From: Rhabditoides inermis
Taxonomy: Eukaryota; Nematoda; Chromadorea; Rhabditida; Rhabditidae
DNA: 64,000 bases
Assembly (NCBI GenBank): GCA_963966185.1
Contig: CAWZYM010000232.1
Coordinates: 565,001 to 629,000 of the forward strand
Direction of reading: 5' to 3'
In this document: one piece after another, positions 23,024 to 32,923 of the stretch
How positions within the stretch are numbered: the stretch's first letter is position 1
How the letters are laid out: each line of letters begins with the position of its first letter
The notes under the pieces: model-generated
Databases searched by the model: none
Seen by the model: only the letters and a program-made list of their open reading frames with translations
Told to the model about the DNA's origin: nothing
Translations under genes and position numbers: made by a program

Positions 23024-24971
23024 ATGCACACCGAACACAGCCGATGCAAGGTTTGCTGCCAGAAACTGTCTTCATTTGTTTTTAAAACTGTTTTCGTTTG
23101 TTTTTATAAGTCTTTCCAGCTTCTACGCAAACTTTCATGTGTTTGTTTCAACATCGTCCTTCCAATTGTAATAATTGGAATCGGAGTTGTCAGCATTGGA
23201 AGCTGCTCCGCCAATGAACTGGTAAATATGTTCATCTGAGATCGACACTGTTTATAAATTTATGCATTATTTTGAGTGAATATGAATACGTTCAGATCCC
23301 TACGTGGTTGATTTCCATTGGCTTCATTTGGATCATCAGTTATTTATTCGAACAGTACAAAAAGAAAATGGTAAGTATAAGTACTACATAACAGTAACTG
23401 CATACTTGTGTATTTGTATGTTCTTTGCAGCCCAAGTCCATAAAGGTCGTATTCATCCTCGTCAAACTAGTGGATGTGATTTGGTGAGTGCAAATGATCA
23501 ATTAAAGGAACGTACCACTCTAAATTTCGTGTGTAAACTACGACTGCGACGTGAAAATACGTGGAAATACAATCACTTTTCATAAATAAACTATATGCTA
23601 ACAATGAAGATAAGTTGTAGAAAACGCCTCGCGAAGTTGTGTACTTCGTAGTGAAAAATACCGAAATGTGCCGTAGAAGATTCCGTACGCACAAAGCACA
23701 CTATTTAATAGTTTGTTACATATGTCATTGTGTGTATATGCACATATGATTATCATTGATAGTCATATGAGCATACAAATTTTTGGTTTCAGAAGTGTGC
23801 GTTGTGCATCTAACTAAGTACGGCATATTTCGGTATTTCTCATTACGAAATACACAACTTCGAGAGGCGTTTTCTACACCTTACCAGCCTCTCCGGGCTG
23901 CTCCGCAGCCCTCCGAGGCTTGACCGCAGGGCCAGTCTTCAAAAGACGAACTTGCTCTCTGATAACTCCGGCTTAGTCCTTGGCCCTGCGGGCCAGCCTC
24001 GGAGGGCTGCGGAGCAGCCCGGAGAGGCTGGTATAGATCAATGATTGATTTGTGATCTGGGGCGAGAAGCTGCCTTTTATAGCCCCTGCTATGCGTTTCT
24101 GGAAAGTTCCACGACTTTTTGAAGAGACGCAGACAGACAGTCAGAGAGGGCGCAGACAGTCAGAGGGCGCAGACAGTCAGAGGGCGCAGACAGTCAGAGA
24201 TCTCTGTAGGGGTGAATCTCTAGCACGCTCACCTGATTTTCTTCCGTAGAAGCTTCTGGAAAGTTCCAGAAAGTTGATTACGACAACAGGCAACTCGAGA
24301 GTAACAGAAAAACAGTAAAAAAACGGCTTAGAATATTGATTTTTCTTACTGTAGTGTACTGTAGGATTACTGTTGGATACCGTAACCCACTGCGACATGA
24401 TCCTCAACCCTTGAGGTGTTCATTGGTATAGGTGGTTGGGACCTCTGACCCTTTGGCGCGACAGAAGAGTCTGGACATACACACACCACGTTAGCGCTTT
24501 ATTAAGGAGTAGGATCTTCATTTTTAGCATACAGTTTATTGATCGAAAGTGATTGTATTTTCCCGTTCTTTCACGTGGTAGTCGTAGTTAACACACGAAA
24601 TTTAGAGTGGTACGTTCCTTTAAGAAATTAAGGTTCCACAATCCTTTTCAGGATCATCCTTGGAATCTACCTCATTTTCTCCAATCTGTACGTGGACATG
24701 AAAAACGAGGTGGACAAGAAAACAACATAACATTTGTTCTATCAAAACTTCCTTTATCAAAAGTTCGTTTCAGCTGTCGCCTGCCTTCTGCAGCCCGTAT
24801 CCCTTCGTGTGTGCTTGTCTCGTGGTGGTGGTCCGCGGCGCGTGGCTGCTGTTCTCATTCGGGAGAGCGTGCTGTGAGAGTATTCGGAATGCCGAGATGA
24901 GACTGGACGAGCAGTATGCGAGACACAAGGAGGAGCAGGAGCCAGAGGAGACTGAAATTGAAGATGTATGA
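23024..24971 (+). CDS. TMEM272-like four-helix membrane protein, copy 1 (about 170 aa)
   Basis: Exons 23024-23050, 23120-23221, 23296-23370, 23431-23483, 24652-24709 and 24774-24971 (TGA) join in phase. Helices: VLPIVIIGIGVVSIGSC; IPTWLISIGFIWIISYLF; VVFILVKLVDVIWIILGIYL; YPFVCACLVVVVRGAWLLF. An acidic cytosolic-looking tail follows. The pattern of hydrophobic segment, cysteine, then IPxWLxxxG matches TMEM272-like proteins, whose function is not established. The copies at 26492 and 29035 share helix order and most intron positions. The intron 23484-24651 is almost wholly a TTAA-flanked foldback element; without it the intron would be about 50 bp. If the intron after 24709 is retained, the protein ends early at a TAA in 24727-24729. 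Confidence 0.75.
23612..23881. mobile_element. Nested foldback element (~270 bp)
   Basis: Left arm 23614-23675 (GTAGAAAACGCCTCGCGAAG...) and right arm 23818-23878 (...CTTCGAGAGGCGTTTTCTAC) are imperfect inverted copies of about 62 bp separated by AT-rich DNA. It sits just inside the left end of the 1.1-kb TTAA element. Confidence 0.75.
23882..24033. repeat. GC-rich long hairpin (152 bp)
   Basis: Arms 23882-23933 (TACCAGCCTCTCCGGGCTGC...) and about 23980-24033 (...GCAGCCCGGAGAGGCTGGTA) are almost perfectly complementary over about 50 bp with a 45-bp loop. It is markedly GC-rich against an AT-rich surrounding and abuts the previous foldback. Confidence 0.85.
24126..24200. repeat. Minisatellite of ~17-bp units
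   Basis: The unit GCAGACAGTCAGAGGGC (with variants) is repeated about four times inside the 1.1-kb element. Confidence 0.8.
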
Positions 24972-25282
24972 TAAATATGTAACGTACTATCGAAGAAAAT
25001 AGTTATGATAGGGCAAGGGCTGTCTATATTGGATCAATGAGAGTTGTCGAGAGTCCTAGGAAGGATCCGTGTTCGAATCTTGTTCGAAATATGCGTAAAA
25101 TTTAAAAAGAAAACACATGATTGTCTACTAAAATGAAGCTACAACTCACCTCCCATGGGCCAACGTACTTACGACTATTTATAACCAGAAATGAAGTTGA
25201 ATGTGATTGCAGGTGGTTGTCTTATTGGCTGCGACGAGTGAGTGTGTTCTTCCCCATTTCCTTCTCATCTCTTTCCCTGCAG

Positions 25283-25671
25283 TCATCACCACCGCCTCGT
25301 ACCCGGAGCGACTCGAGGAGACGTATGTAAGTATGTGATGAAGGAGCTCAAGGTCATCCGCAACGTCTGACCCTCGTTCAACACTTCTCTCGGTCTGTCC
25401 ACAGTGTATACATATCGATTGATTATCGATTGGTTTCAGGATGGCTGGGCGGTATGGCGTATACTTGTCTGTTCTACGTGATTTGGCGCGGAAAAGAGCC
25501 GTGGACGCTTTCTCACGGAAAGCCCTGGTCACGAGAAGCTGGAGGAGGCGGAGGACTTCAGACAGATCAAGTACTCCAAGCTGGACGGCACGCTGCCGTT
25601 TGATCTGCTCACTTCGGTCTCCCACACCGAAACCAACCACGAGAGGAACCAGCCTGCCCATCTTTATTTCG
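25283..25671 (+). pseudogene. Fragment of ETF-ubiquinone oxidoreductase gene (ETFDH / let-721 type)
   Basis: Frames here encode SYPERLEETY, then MKELKVIRNV, a TGA stop, PSFNTSL, then across a retained intron (acceptor GGTTTCAG at 25440) WLGGMAYTCLFYVIWRGKEP, and after a frameshift HEKLEEAEDFRQIKYSKLDG, PFDLLTSVSHTETNHERNQP, AHLYFG. These match the C-terminal half of electron-transfer-flavoprotein:ubiquinone oxidoreductase, a mitochondrial inner-membrane enzyme. The in-frame TGA replaces an expected Arg codon (CGA to TGA) and there is a frameshift near 25529. Because an intron is kept, this is a DNA-level duplicate, not a retrocopy. The fragment ends in a TTCGG junction with the TMEM272-like tail. 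Confidence 0.82.
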
Positions 25672-25788
25672 GATGAGCGTGTTGTGTGAGCATCCGGAAT
25701 GCAGAGATGAAACTCGACGAGGAGTTTGCTAGGCTAGACATAAAAAAAGAGGAGGAGCCCGAAAATACTGACGAGGAGTGTTGTTAGA
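25672..25788 (+). pseudogene. Broken TMEM272-like copy 2 (C-terminal tail only)
   Basis: Encodes SIRNAEMKLDEEFARL, acidic residues and a TAG stop at 25786-25788. This is a clear duplicate of the end of copy 1 (SIRNAEMRLDEQYARH). The helices are missing; the sequence upstream of the TTCGG(A/G) junction is the ETFDH fragment. The 3' flank (26085-26180) also matches the 3' flank of copy 1 (25000-25100), so the whole 3' part of the unit was duplicated. Confidence 0.75.
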
Positions 25789-25953
25789 GCCACACTCGCG
25801 GATCCGAACCAAATTGATAGGATATCTTAGTTAGGACCCCGGACATCGATTTCTGGTGTTACTTTTTCCTACGCGCCATATACGTTTCCAGTACGAAAAC
25901 GTACAGGGCTGGGTTTTGGCTACCTCATTCCACCTCTGGCGGTCCAAGACCGA

Positions 25954-26025
25954 GCCGTTGTGGCCTAGTGGTTAGCGCGTCAGTCTGTCAGAACGGAGGC
26001 TGGGGTTCGAGTCCGCGCACACGAT
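25954..26025 (+). pseudogene. Degenerate tRNA-like sequence
   Basis: An A-box-like TGGCCTAGTGG and a B-box GGTTCGAGTCC are spaced as in a tRNA, and a loop CTGTCAG offers a GTC anticodon. However, the anticodon stem and acceptor stem do not pair. Most likely a decayed tRNA or a tRNA-derived SINE head inserted behind the duplicated tail. Confidence 0.5.
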
Positions 26026-26491
26026 TTTTGTTTTGCCAGCAGTTCCTGGACTTGGATTTCTTGTTGATGTTGTCGTGAGATAGAAGATGTATAATCAAGA
26101 TGTAAAGTTCTTGTCTCTATTAGATCAATGCGCGTTGTCCAGGATTGCTATGATGGATCCGTGTCCGAATCTAAAGGTATCAGCGAGAGTTATCCACATC
26201 CTTCATAGAACATCGCACTGTACTGCTTCGACTACTGAAGTTGGGAAATGTTGTTATTTTGCTCTCAACAAAGTGTACCGCTCGGGTGTATACTACTACT
26301 ACCTAACACGATTAGTGATAATGCATATTGATAATGACCAGTTGGTTGGCGCACGTGCCCTCCCTTCTCTTACACCTCGCACCCGCCGACCCCAACCGAC
26401 AACCTGTCCATGACGCCCATTCATTACTTCCCACTTACCTTTTTTATGATTTCTTGTCAACTTGTCTTTTCAATTGATTGATTCAGGAAGA

Positions 26492-27597
26492 ATGTCGGTG
26501 CCGATACCTACCCATGCGCCCCTCGTCGGTCGGTACTCTTTCACATAATCTGAAAAGGGACTAGTTTACAGACTACCCTGAAGATGACGCGGACACCTCA
26601 AAGACAGTGTCGGAAGAGATGAAAGAACTGATGGCAGAGTTCCGAGAGAGCAGCTCTCCCGCCCATCTATTCCGATTCCTCACTCACACAGCTCTCTTCA
26701 TATGGAGACGATGTGAGTGAGACACCTGGTTGTGTTCTTATATTCTCAATCCAGGCCCGGTCATGGTATTTCAACTCATCATCACTCTTTTCCCGGCACT
26801 CATGATAGTCATCGGATGGACGAACCTCGAAGACTGTCCCACGGATGATAGAGTATGTTTGGCTAACCAACCAGCGAGGTTTACATGACTACAATCTATC
26901 GCAGCTCCCCTACTGGCTGATGTTCACTGGTCTCGCCTACATCGTTTGGAACTTGGCGTCGCTTCTGCGTCGTTGTGTGGTGAACCTCGATTCCCTCCAC
27001 CCCACTCGCCACATTGCAGGCTCAGCGCACTGGTTGCGGCTGTCGTTTCCTAATGGCCATCCGCTGGCTGGTCAGCAACGGCGCACAAGCATTCCTCGTC
27101 GTCTGGTTAGTTACTCACACAGCTCCCATTGAACTTCCTTTACAGGCTTGTAATCGGCACTGTCTGGATTCTCAGCTCCATAGAAGATGTTGATATGAGA
27201 AGCAAGGTCGGTCACCCTATTTGTAGCAAAAGAAGTGTCACAATCATTTTATTTGTTCAGATCTCACCTCTGCACTGCTCTCCATCGCTGTTCCTCTCCT
27301 GTGTAGTCGTCCTCTCCCTTCACTCTCTCCCATTCCTACTCGGATCAATCATGTGCTGCACACTCACTCTATCCAAGTGCAACGATATACAAGCCGATGT
27401 GAGTCCAAAATTTACTAGTCAATACGATTACTTAATATAAAGATGATTATCGCTTGAATCGGGGTCACCCTATTTTTTTACCTTTACCAGTTCAGTTGCG
27501 ATACGAGCATCGCGTGGCTGAGACTGTGCGGCGAGAGAGGGAGTTGGAGAGGAGACTACAGGAGAAGGAGAGGGAGAAGAGAGAGCACATGGTGTAA
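26492..27597 (+). CDS. TMEM272-like four-helix membrane protein, copy 3 (about 245 aa)
   Basis: Exons 26492-26528, 26572-26712, 26755-26852, 26905-26979, 27020-27105, 27146-27206, 27261-27398, 27496-27597 (TAA) join in phase. The N-terminus is soluble and acidic (DYPEDDADTSKTVSEEM). Helices: MVFQLIITLFPALMIVIGW followed by CP; LPYWLMFTGLAYIVWNLASL; the AFLVVWLVIGTVWILSS region; FLSCVVVLSLHSLPFLLGSI. A highly charged helical tail (RRERELERRLQEKEREKRE) ends the protein. ATTCAG lies 5 nt before the ATG, which would suit a spliced-leader acceptor. Function unknown. Confidence 0.75.
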
Positions 27598-28214
27598 ATG
27601 GTTCGTTCACCAGTGAGGAATAAACCTTTTTCACACAGTCTTTGTGAGTGATCGTGATAAAGACGATATTTGCGTATTTACAAAGTTGAAAAAAGCCGAG
27701 GAAATGAAACAAGGGTAGCCGAGCCGAGAAGTTGTTGTTCTATCCGACATATAATGCGATGAAGTGATTGTAGGCAGAGAAGGGAAGAGGTGCGTAGGCA
27801 GACGGCTCTCTCCTCCTGGCCTGGGAGCACTACGCCCTCACGTGTCCCCATCCGTCCACCTCCTCTCACTCGCCCATGTCGATCTCCACGCAGCAGCTGC
27901 CCTCATACTTTTTTATCATTCTCTGCGTCGTCCCGGGCTGTCACGTCACATGCTCATAACAGTTCACGTGAATCGGTTAGAGTGGCCGACGGTCAGCTGA
28001 AACGCGTGAAACGGTGTATTGTATGTGGATTGATCTCTCTACAGTTGAACAAGGTCAATTGGTAGTCACATGATGAATTCTTATCTCTAATCGTCTCTCT
28101 CCTTTTCACTTTTCAAGCGCTGCAAGGAACTGACCAGTACTGAAGAGTGAGAAAAGAAAAGTGGGACAATGCGAAACACTAGTTCTAGTATTTCTGATTT
28201 CAATAAAAATGCTA
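27598..28214. other. Spacer between array members
   Basis: An open frame over about 27779-27962 (Arg/Pro/Ser-rich) follows a TGTAG but matches nothing I recognise. Otherwise nothing is supported. Confidence 0.4.
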
Positions 28215-28708
28215 CAGATGTGGCCAGGCACACGGCCCAATGTTGCCGATGTTGCCATTGTTGCCAGCTAAGTTAACATGGCTGTAACTTAGCTCAAAGT
28301 TGAGTAATCGTCTCGTTATTGGGCTCGATTGAAAGCTGGTGATGTCATCTACTCGACTGTAATGTCTTCCATATCGATATCACACTCTCAGATGGAGTCG
28401 AAATCCTCTGATCGACACCCTCATTCGCAACTTGAACTAGCATAGACGAGAGCGGCGGAGAGGCGCTGATTGTGCGCAATCGATTTCCAGTCAGCGGTCT
28501 AATTGACACTCTCAGAGGATTTCGACTCCATCTGAGAGTGTGATATCGGTTTGAAAGACATTACAGTCGAGTAGATGACATCACCAGCTTTCAATCGAGC
28601 CCAATAACGAGACGATTACTCAACGTTGAGCTAAGTTACAGCCATGTTGCCAAAAGTGGCAACAATGGCAACATCGGCAACATTGGGCCGTGTGCCTGGC
28701 CACATCTG
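28215..28708. mobile_element. TA-flanked 494-bp foldback (MITE-like)
   Basis: The two arms, about 28215-28413 and 28514-28708, are inverted copies of roughly 195 bp with few differences. The outer ends read CAGATGTGGCCAGGCACACG... and ...CGTGTGCCTGGCCACATCTG, flanked by TA on both sides. TA target duplication with long inverted repeats fits a non-autonomous Tc1/mariner-type element. The 100-bp centre has no coding potential. It lies about 330 bp upstream of TMEM272-like copy 4. Confidence 0.88.
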
Positions 28709-29034
28709 TATAGTGAAGTAAATAGAACATAGATGAACCAGAATCAAAATGTTACAGAATGTTCCAAGTGACTATTGTCATGCTTGTCAAAAACAAAGCT
28801 GTCCGAGAAGGTCAATTATCAACTAATCGTGACACGCCCAATCTTCTCTCTCGCTTTGGAATTCCCCACATTTCTCTAGCAGTGAAGAAGGTCGGTAGCC
28901 GGGAGTCGTCTCTTCTCCGCTCACACACCTGTCTGTCACAAACAGTTTCCGATCATCCAAGCCCGCATGCATCGCCCGCTGTCAACCTGTTCGCGCCATA
29001 CCACCCATTCTCGCCTCTTCCTTCCTTGTCGTGC

Positions 29035-30086
29035 ATGTATTTCGTGTTCTGGCACGACTTCTGGGCGGACCTAGAGTGGGCGTGGCTGGAGATCGTGGCG
29101 ATGACGAACAGCTCGGATCTGATAGCCGAGTATGGGGAGGTGCACGGTGGAAAGGCCTTCTGCACGCTCGTCGGACACTACCTCACCTATCTATGGCACA
29201 AGGGTGAGTGGCGCGACTTCTGGTTCGTTCTAGATGATTTGGGAGAGTGTTTGTGCTGTTGTTATTGCAGCTCCCCGCTTCCTTGTTCAACTTGTCGCTT
29301 TCCTCGTGCCGATTCTCATGATCGGCATCGGAGTCCGCGGAATCGGAAACTGCTCCGTCGAGCCGATGGTGTGTGAAACGTCTTTGTTCTCCGTCCGTTG
29401 TTCACACTCTCTCCTCCTACCTCTCAGGTTCCTATCTGGCTGTTGCTCACTGGAATCGCATATCTGCTCGCCAACTTTGTCTACTGGACGCGTCGGTACA
29501 GGGTGCGCTCGATGTTCCAGAACCTATGAAATGAACTCGTCTTTTTCTAGAATGAGTCGACTCGCGGCTGCCACATCTTCGCCACCATCCTCCAGGCATT
29601 CACTGTGCTCTGGTGGGTTCAATGTTTAATGTTGTACTTCGAATACTAGTAAAACAACATTGCGACATGATTCAGGTTCATCCTCGGAGCATACTGGGTA
29701 CTTCGCGGGAAGCTCATCATGGAGATGGACTCTGAGAAGAGGGGAGATGGAAAGGAGGTATGTGTACATGCAGAACTATCAAAATGACACCGTATCATCA
29801 GATTGGTGTGGTGGAAGGCTCCGGGGAGGAGGAGGAGGAGGAGGCTACTCGGGCGGTGATGTGCCACGTGTGGACCATGCTCTTCTCCCTCTCCTTTGTC
29901 GCCATCCACATTGTCGCCGCCGCCCTCGGAACAGTACTCTGCTGCTGCGGAGCCGTCAGTCGTCTTTTCAGTGTAAATGTCATTTCCAAATCGTTATTTC
30001 AGGTTGCTGTTTTGTGCGGTGCTGGAAAGGGTCGTGTGCGTATGGAGGACTCGAAGCCAGAGCAAATAGAAGACAGCCAAGTGTGA
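29035..30086 (+). CDS. TMEM272-like four-helix membrane protein, copy 4 (about 240 aa)
   Basis: Exons 29035-29203, 29271-29368, 29428-29502, 29551-29612, 29676-29757, 29802-29954, 30003-30086 (TGA) join in phase. Order: soluble N-terminus (MYFVFWHDFWADLEWAW...), helix LVAFLVPILMIGIGVRGIG plus NC, helix VPIWLLLTGIAYLLANFVYW, helix ATILQAFTVLWFILGAYWVL, poly-Glu loop, helix LFSLSFVAIHIVAAALGTVL, CCC cluster and a short charged tail. It is the best-preserved member and shows the family pattern clearly (GIGxxxxGxC, then IPxWL). The start at 29035 is the first ATG near the conserved part; the frame is open further upstream. Role unknown; multi-pass membrane location is inferred. Confidence 0.77.
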
Positions 30087-30943
30087 GACCAACCGAACGT
30101 GGCCAACAACGAAGAAAAATCAATTATATGCAACTATTTATTGCAATTCGAGGGATGGGTTCATTCAAAACATGCTTGCTACGACTACGACAACGTGATT
30201 ACTTGAAGTGAAAGATTGATTCGATGTTAATGGGGGTGCGTGGACGCGAGGACTTCACATGGGCGAGAAGTAGGCAGAGGTAGATGGCTGCCACTCTGCC
30301 GCCCACTCCAAAGTAAATCACGTATACATATACCTGCTCCATGGCTTTTCGAGCAAGAGTATTGCAGATTCAGACAAGCACTCAAGCACTGATTGTGAAT
30401 CGAATGTTTTTATTGCCGGTGGTCGCTGGTCAGGCGAGACTGTGAACAATACAACGCGTGCCCGTATTATACAGAACATGATTATACAAACATTGTTGAT
30501 TGAAGCCGTCGCATCAGCACAGTCTACAGCTCTTGCCGCAGTAGTGCCTCGATTAATACATTCAGAAGTGAACACAGTTGAATAGTAATAGTACATATCT
30601 CAATCCATTCACTCACCTCTTCTGTTCGGCAGAGTAGTTGTTATTCGTGCAGAATCCATTCTTCGTCCATGCAGGGCAACTCAAACATTATGTGTTACGC
30701 TATGTTACGCTTAGAATAGAATTCATCTACACAAATTTCACCAGCTCATTCCCATTTTTGAAATGACGGAGAAGCACAGTGTATTATTAGTACTCGCATG
30801 TTTTTGTACAGTGGACACCTATATGAAATATGCACGCTGCAGTCAGCTCGTACTCCATTATTTATTTTGTCGTTCGAAAGAATCCATTACATATGTCCAC
30901 CAACTGTACATGTTGCGATATCACGATATTAAAATAATCCCCC
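30087..30943. other. Convergent 3'-3' spacer
   Basis: Lies between the ends of TMEM272-like copy 4 (+) and the ShKT gene (-). No supported gene. Confidence 0.5.
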
Positions 30944-31796
30944 CTACCTCCTATGATTGTCGGCGCATGTTCCGTTGCCGTTCGGGGAGGGCGAGGCGCC
31001 ACAGTAGCCACACGTCTTCTTGCAGTACGCCTGCAATGAACAGTGTCATCATGGGACCATGGCCATCCATGGATGGCAGGCGCACCTTGGCGAAGGTGAT
31101 CATGTCGACGTTCTTGCATATGGAGACGTCGTTGCCGCACGAGGACACTGTGTCCGTGCACTGGCTGTTCTGACACAAGCCGCACACCGCCGGACAGTCC
31201 TACAATTTTTCAATACTTTTCAAATCTGCCTTAGGATTACGAAATTACGAAAGGAGCATAGTGTTACAATCCCTTAGAAAAGCGATGTGCCCTGTTACAG
31301 TTACATTCCCTTCAGGAAAACAATGTGTTATTATTATATTTCCATCCTTATAAAGAGATCCTTATACCTCCGCGAGAATAGGACTCCAGTACTTGTCTTT
31401 GCACTGCTTCTGGGTCACCGTTTCGCAGTGCACGCGAGGATCTGCACTCATGCATCAGTGATGGATTGATTGATTGATCACTTACACTCCTTGTTTCTGC
31501 AGTTGTACTCTTCAGTGAGACAGCAATAACCACAGGTCTGAAATACGTTTGATACGCACTAGCTAGACACTAGAAGTACGAAACTTCATTGTTGTTTCCT
31601 CTGTCCCGACTTTGGGTGTGTGTCGGTTCCGACAGAGAGAGAAAAAAAGGAGAGTGGACAGTGAAGAAAGACAAAAATCACTTGGCATTCCAGAGCCACT
31701 CGTTCGCATTCAAACCGTTTCGTCGGAGGAACAATACAGCGTCACTGAGCCTCTCACCAAGAGACATTCGACACTTTGAAAGGGGGAGATAGACAG

Positions 31797-31849
<53 letters not shown>

Positions 31850-32247
31850 AAGAGAGAGAGAGAGCAACGAACACACCTGCATACTCGTGTCTCGCGAGTG
31901 TTTCGCTCATTTGTTTCGAACACTGCCTTGTTGTTACAGCAACTAGTTGCGTAGACAGAAACAGAGACTAATAACAACATAGCCATACCGATGAGTTGAT
32001 CAGTTGAATTTCGAGCTGGTTGGAGTTTGAAGATCAGGTGAGTACCTTGGGACACGTGTTGATGGCGATGTCCTTGACTTTGTCGTCGAAAGCGCCCGCA
32101 GACTGAAACAGATGGATAACATGATAGAGAGAACGGCATCGAATATGCATTGGTCTCCAGTTTGTCATACCTGGAAGCACGCCACGGGCCGTTCGGCAGG
32201 CGTTTTCGGATTCACCTGGAAAGTTAACATGCTAGAGGAGAGAGAGG

Positions 32248-32281
<34 letters not shown>

Positions 32282-32513
32282 GGGAGAGAGAGAGAGAGAC
32301 TTGCCGCAGGCGTGTACAGAATCTCGCACGCCGCATCCGAGTAGTAGTTACTGCAGATCGTCGCAACGTCAGAGTACTGTAACAGTGTTCGATTGATGAC
32401 CAGCTTTCCTCGTCTACCTTGTCCTCTGCTCCCGCCGTGAACGTGCAGTTCTTATCGGCTATAGTGATCGAGTGAGCCGATCCAACAAGTGCGAGGAGGT
32501 AAAGAAAACGCAT
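30944..32513 (-). CDS. Secreted protein with three ShKT-type cysteine domains, about 198 aa
   Basis: Reverse-strand exons 32513-32418, 32376-32305, 32215-32171, 32102-32046, 31537-31486, 31441-31368, 31199-31086, 31030-30944 (TAG) join in phase. MRFLYLLALVGSAHS is a clear signal peptide. Three six-cysteine modules follow, ending INTCPKTCGYC, EDCPAVCGLC and KAYCKKTCGYC, the typical ShKT C-terminal pattern. Nematodes use such modules widely in secreted and cuticle-associated proteins, so the name does not imply a toxin. The intron after 32305 uses a GC donor (GCAAGT on the reverse strand). (GA)n tracts lie in two introns. A TTAA-flanked repeat element begins 18 bp upstream of the start codon. 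Confidence 0.83.
31798..31863. repeat. (GA)n microsatellite
   Basis: Nearly pure AG repeat in an intron of the ShKT gene; a second GA tract occupies 32235-32300. Confidence 0.9.
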
Positions 32514-32530
32514 CTGAATGTCTAGATTAA

Positions 32531-32919
32531 AGGTACACTGGCGACTTATTTTTGAGTCGCAATGTTAAAAAGAATAATATTAACCTAAATCTTAATCGAT
32601 TTGTGAGAAAGAACAACGATTCTCCGTTGCGTTCAAATGTTGCAACTCGCTGTTGCAACTATTTATTTCAAACTCAAAAGTGGTCCCGCCACGACCTCCA
32701 TTCCGTTGAACTCTTCAGTACTGCAGAAATAACGAGAGAAGACATATATAGAGATGAACGAAGCTCGTCTAACTATGTGGCTCAATGCGTGTGTGCGCCG
32801 TTATGGCTCAGACCTCGCCGGTTGAAGTCCTATCTACGGCAAATGTTTTGCATGAGTGATAATACGGGTTCAAGAAAGCTAGTTTTAGCTAGTTGCAGAA
32901 ATAAGTCGCCACTGTTCCT
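32531..32919. mobile_element. TTAA-flanked short element, copy A (389 bp)
   Basis: Ends AGGTACACTGGCGACTTA and TAAGTCGCCACTGTTCCT are inverted copies (16 of 18 match), with TTAA on both sides (32527-32530, 32920-32923). It matches 42338-42719 along its whole length. The interior contains a tRNA-like half: a GCCG...CGGC pair around a B-box-like motif. There is no coding capacity. It sits directly in front of the ShKT start codon, so it may carry part of that promoter or 5' leader. Confidence 0.9.
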
Positions 32920-32923
32920 TTAA

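Larger units (their letters stand above)
23506..24619. mobile_element. TTAA-flanked composite foldback element with ~110-bp inverted ends
   Basis: The left end (AGGAACGTACCACTCTAAAT...) and right end (...ATTTAGAGTGGTACGTTCCT) are inverted copies over about 110 bp with a few mismatches. Both are flanked by TTAA (23502-23505 and 24620-24623), the target duplication typical of piggyBac-type elements. There is no transposase frame inside. Two further inverted-repeat structures and a short minisatellite are nested within it. It lies in an intron of TMEM272-like copy 1. Confidence 0.85.

Noticed and set aside
27779..27962. Arg/Pro/Ser-rich frame after TMEM272-like copy 3
   Set aside because: Open by composition; no phase-compatible link to the neighbouring gene could be shown.
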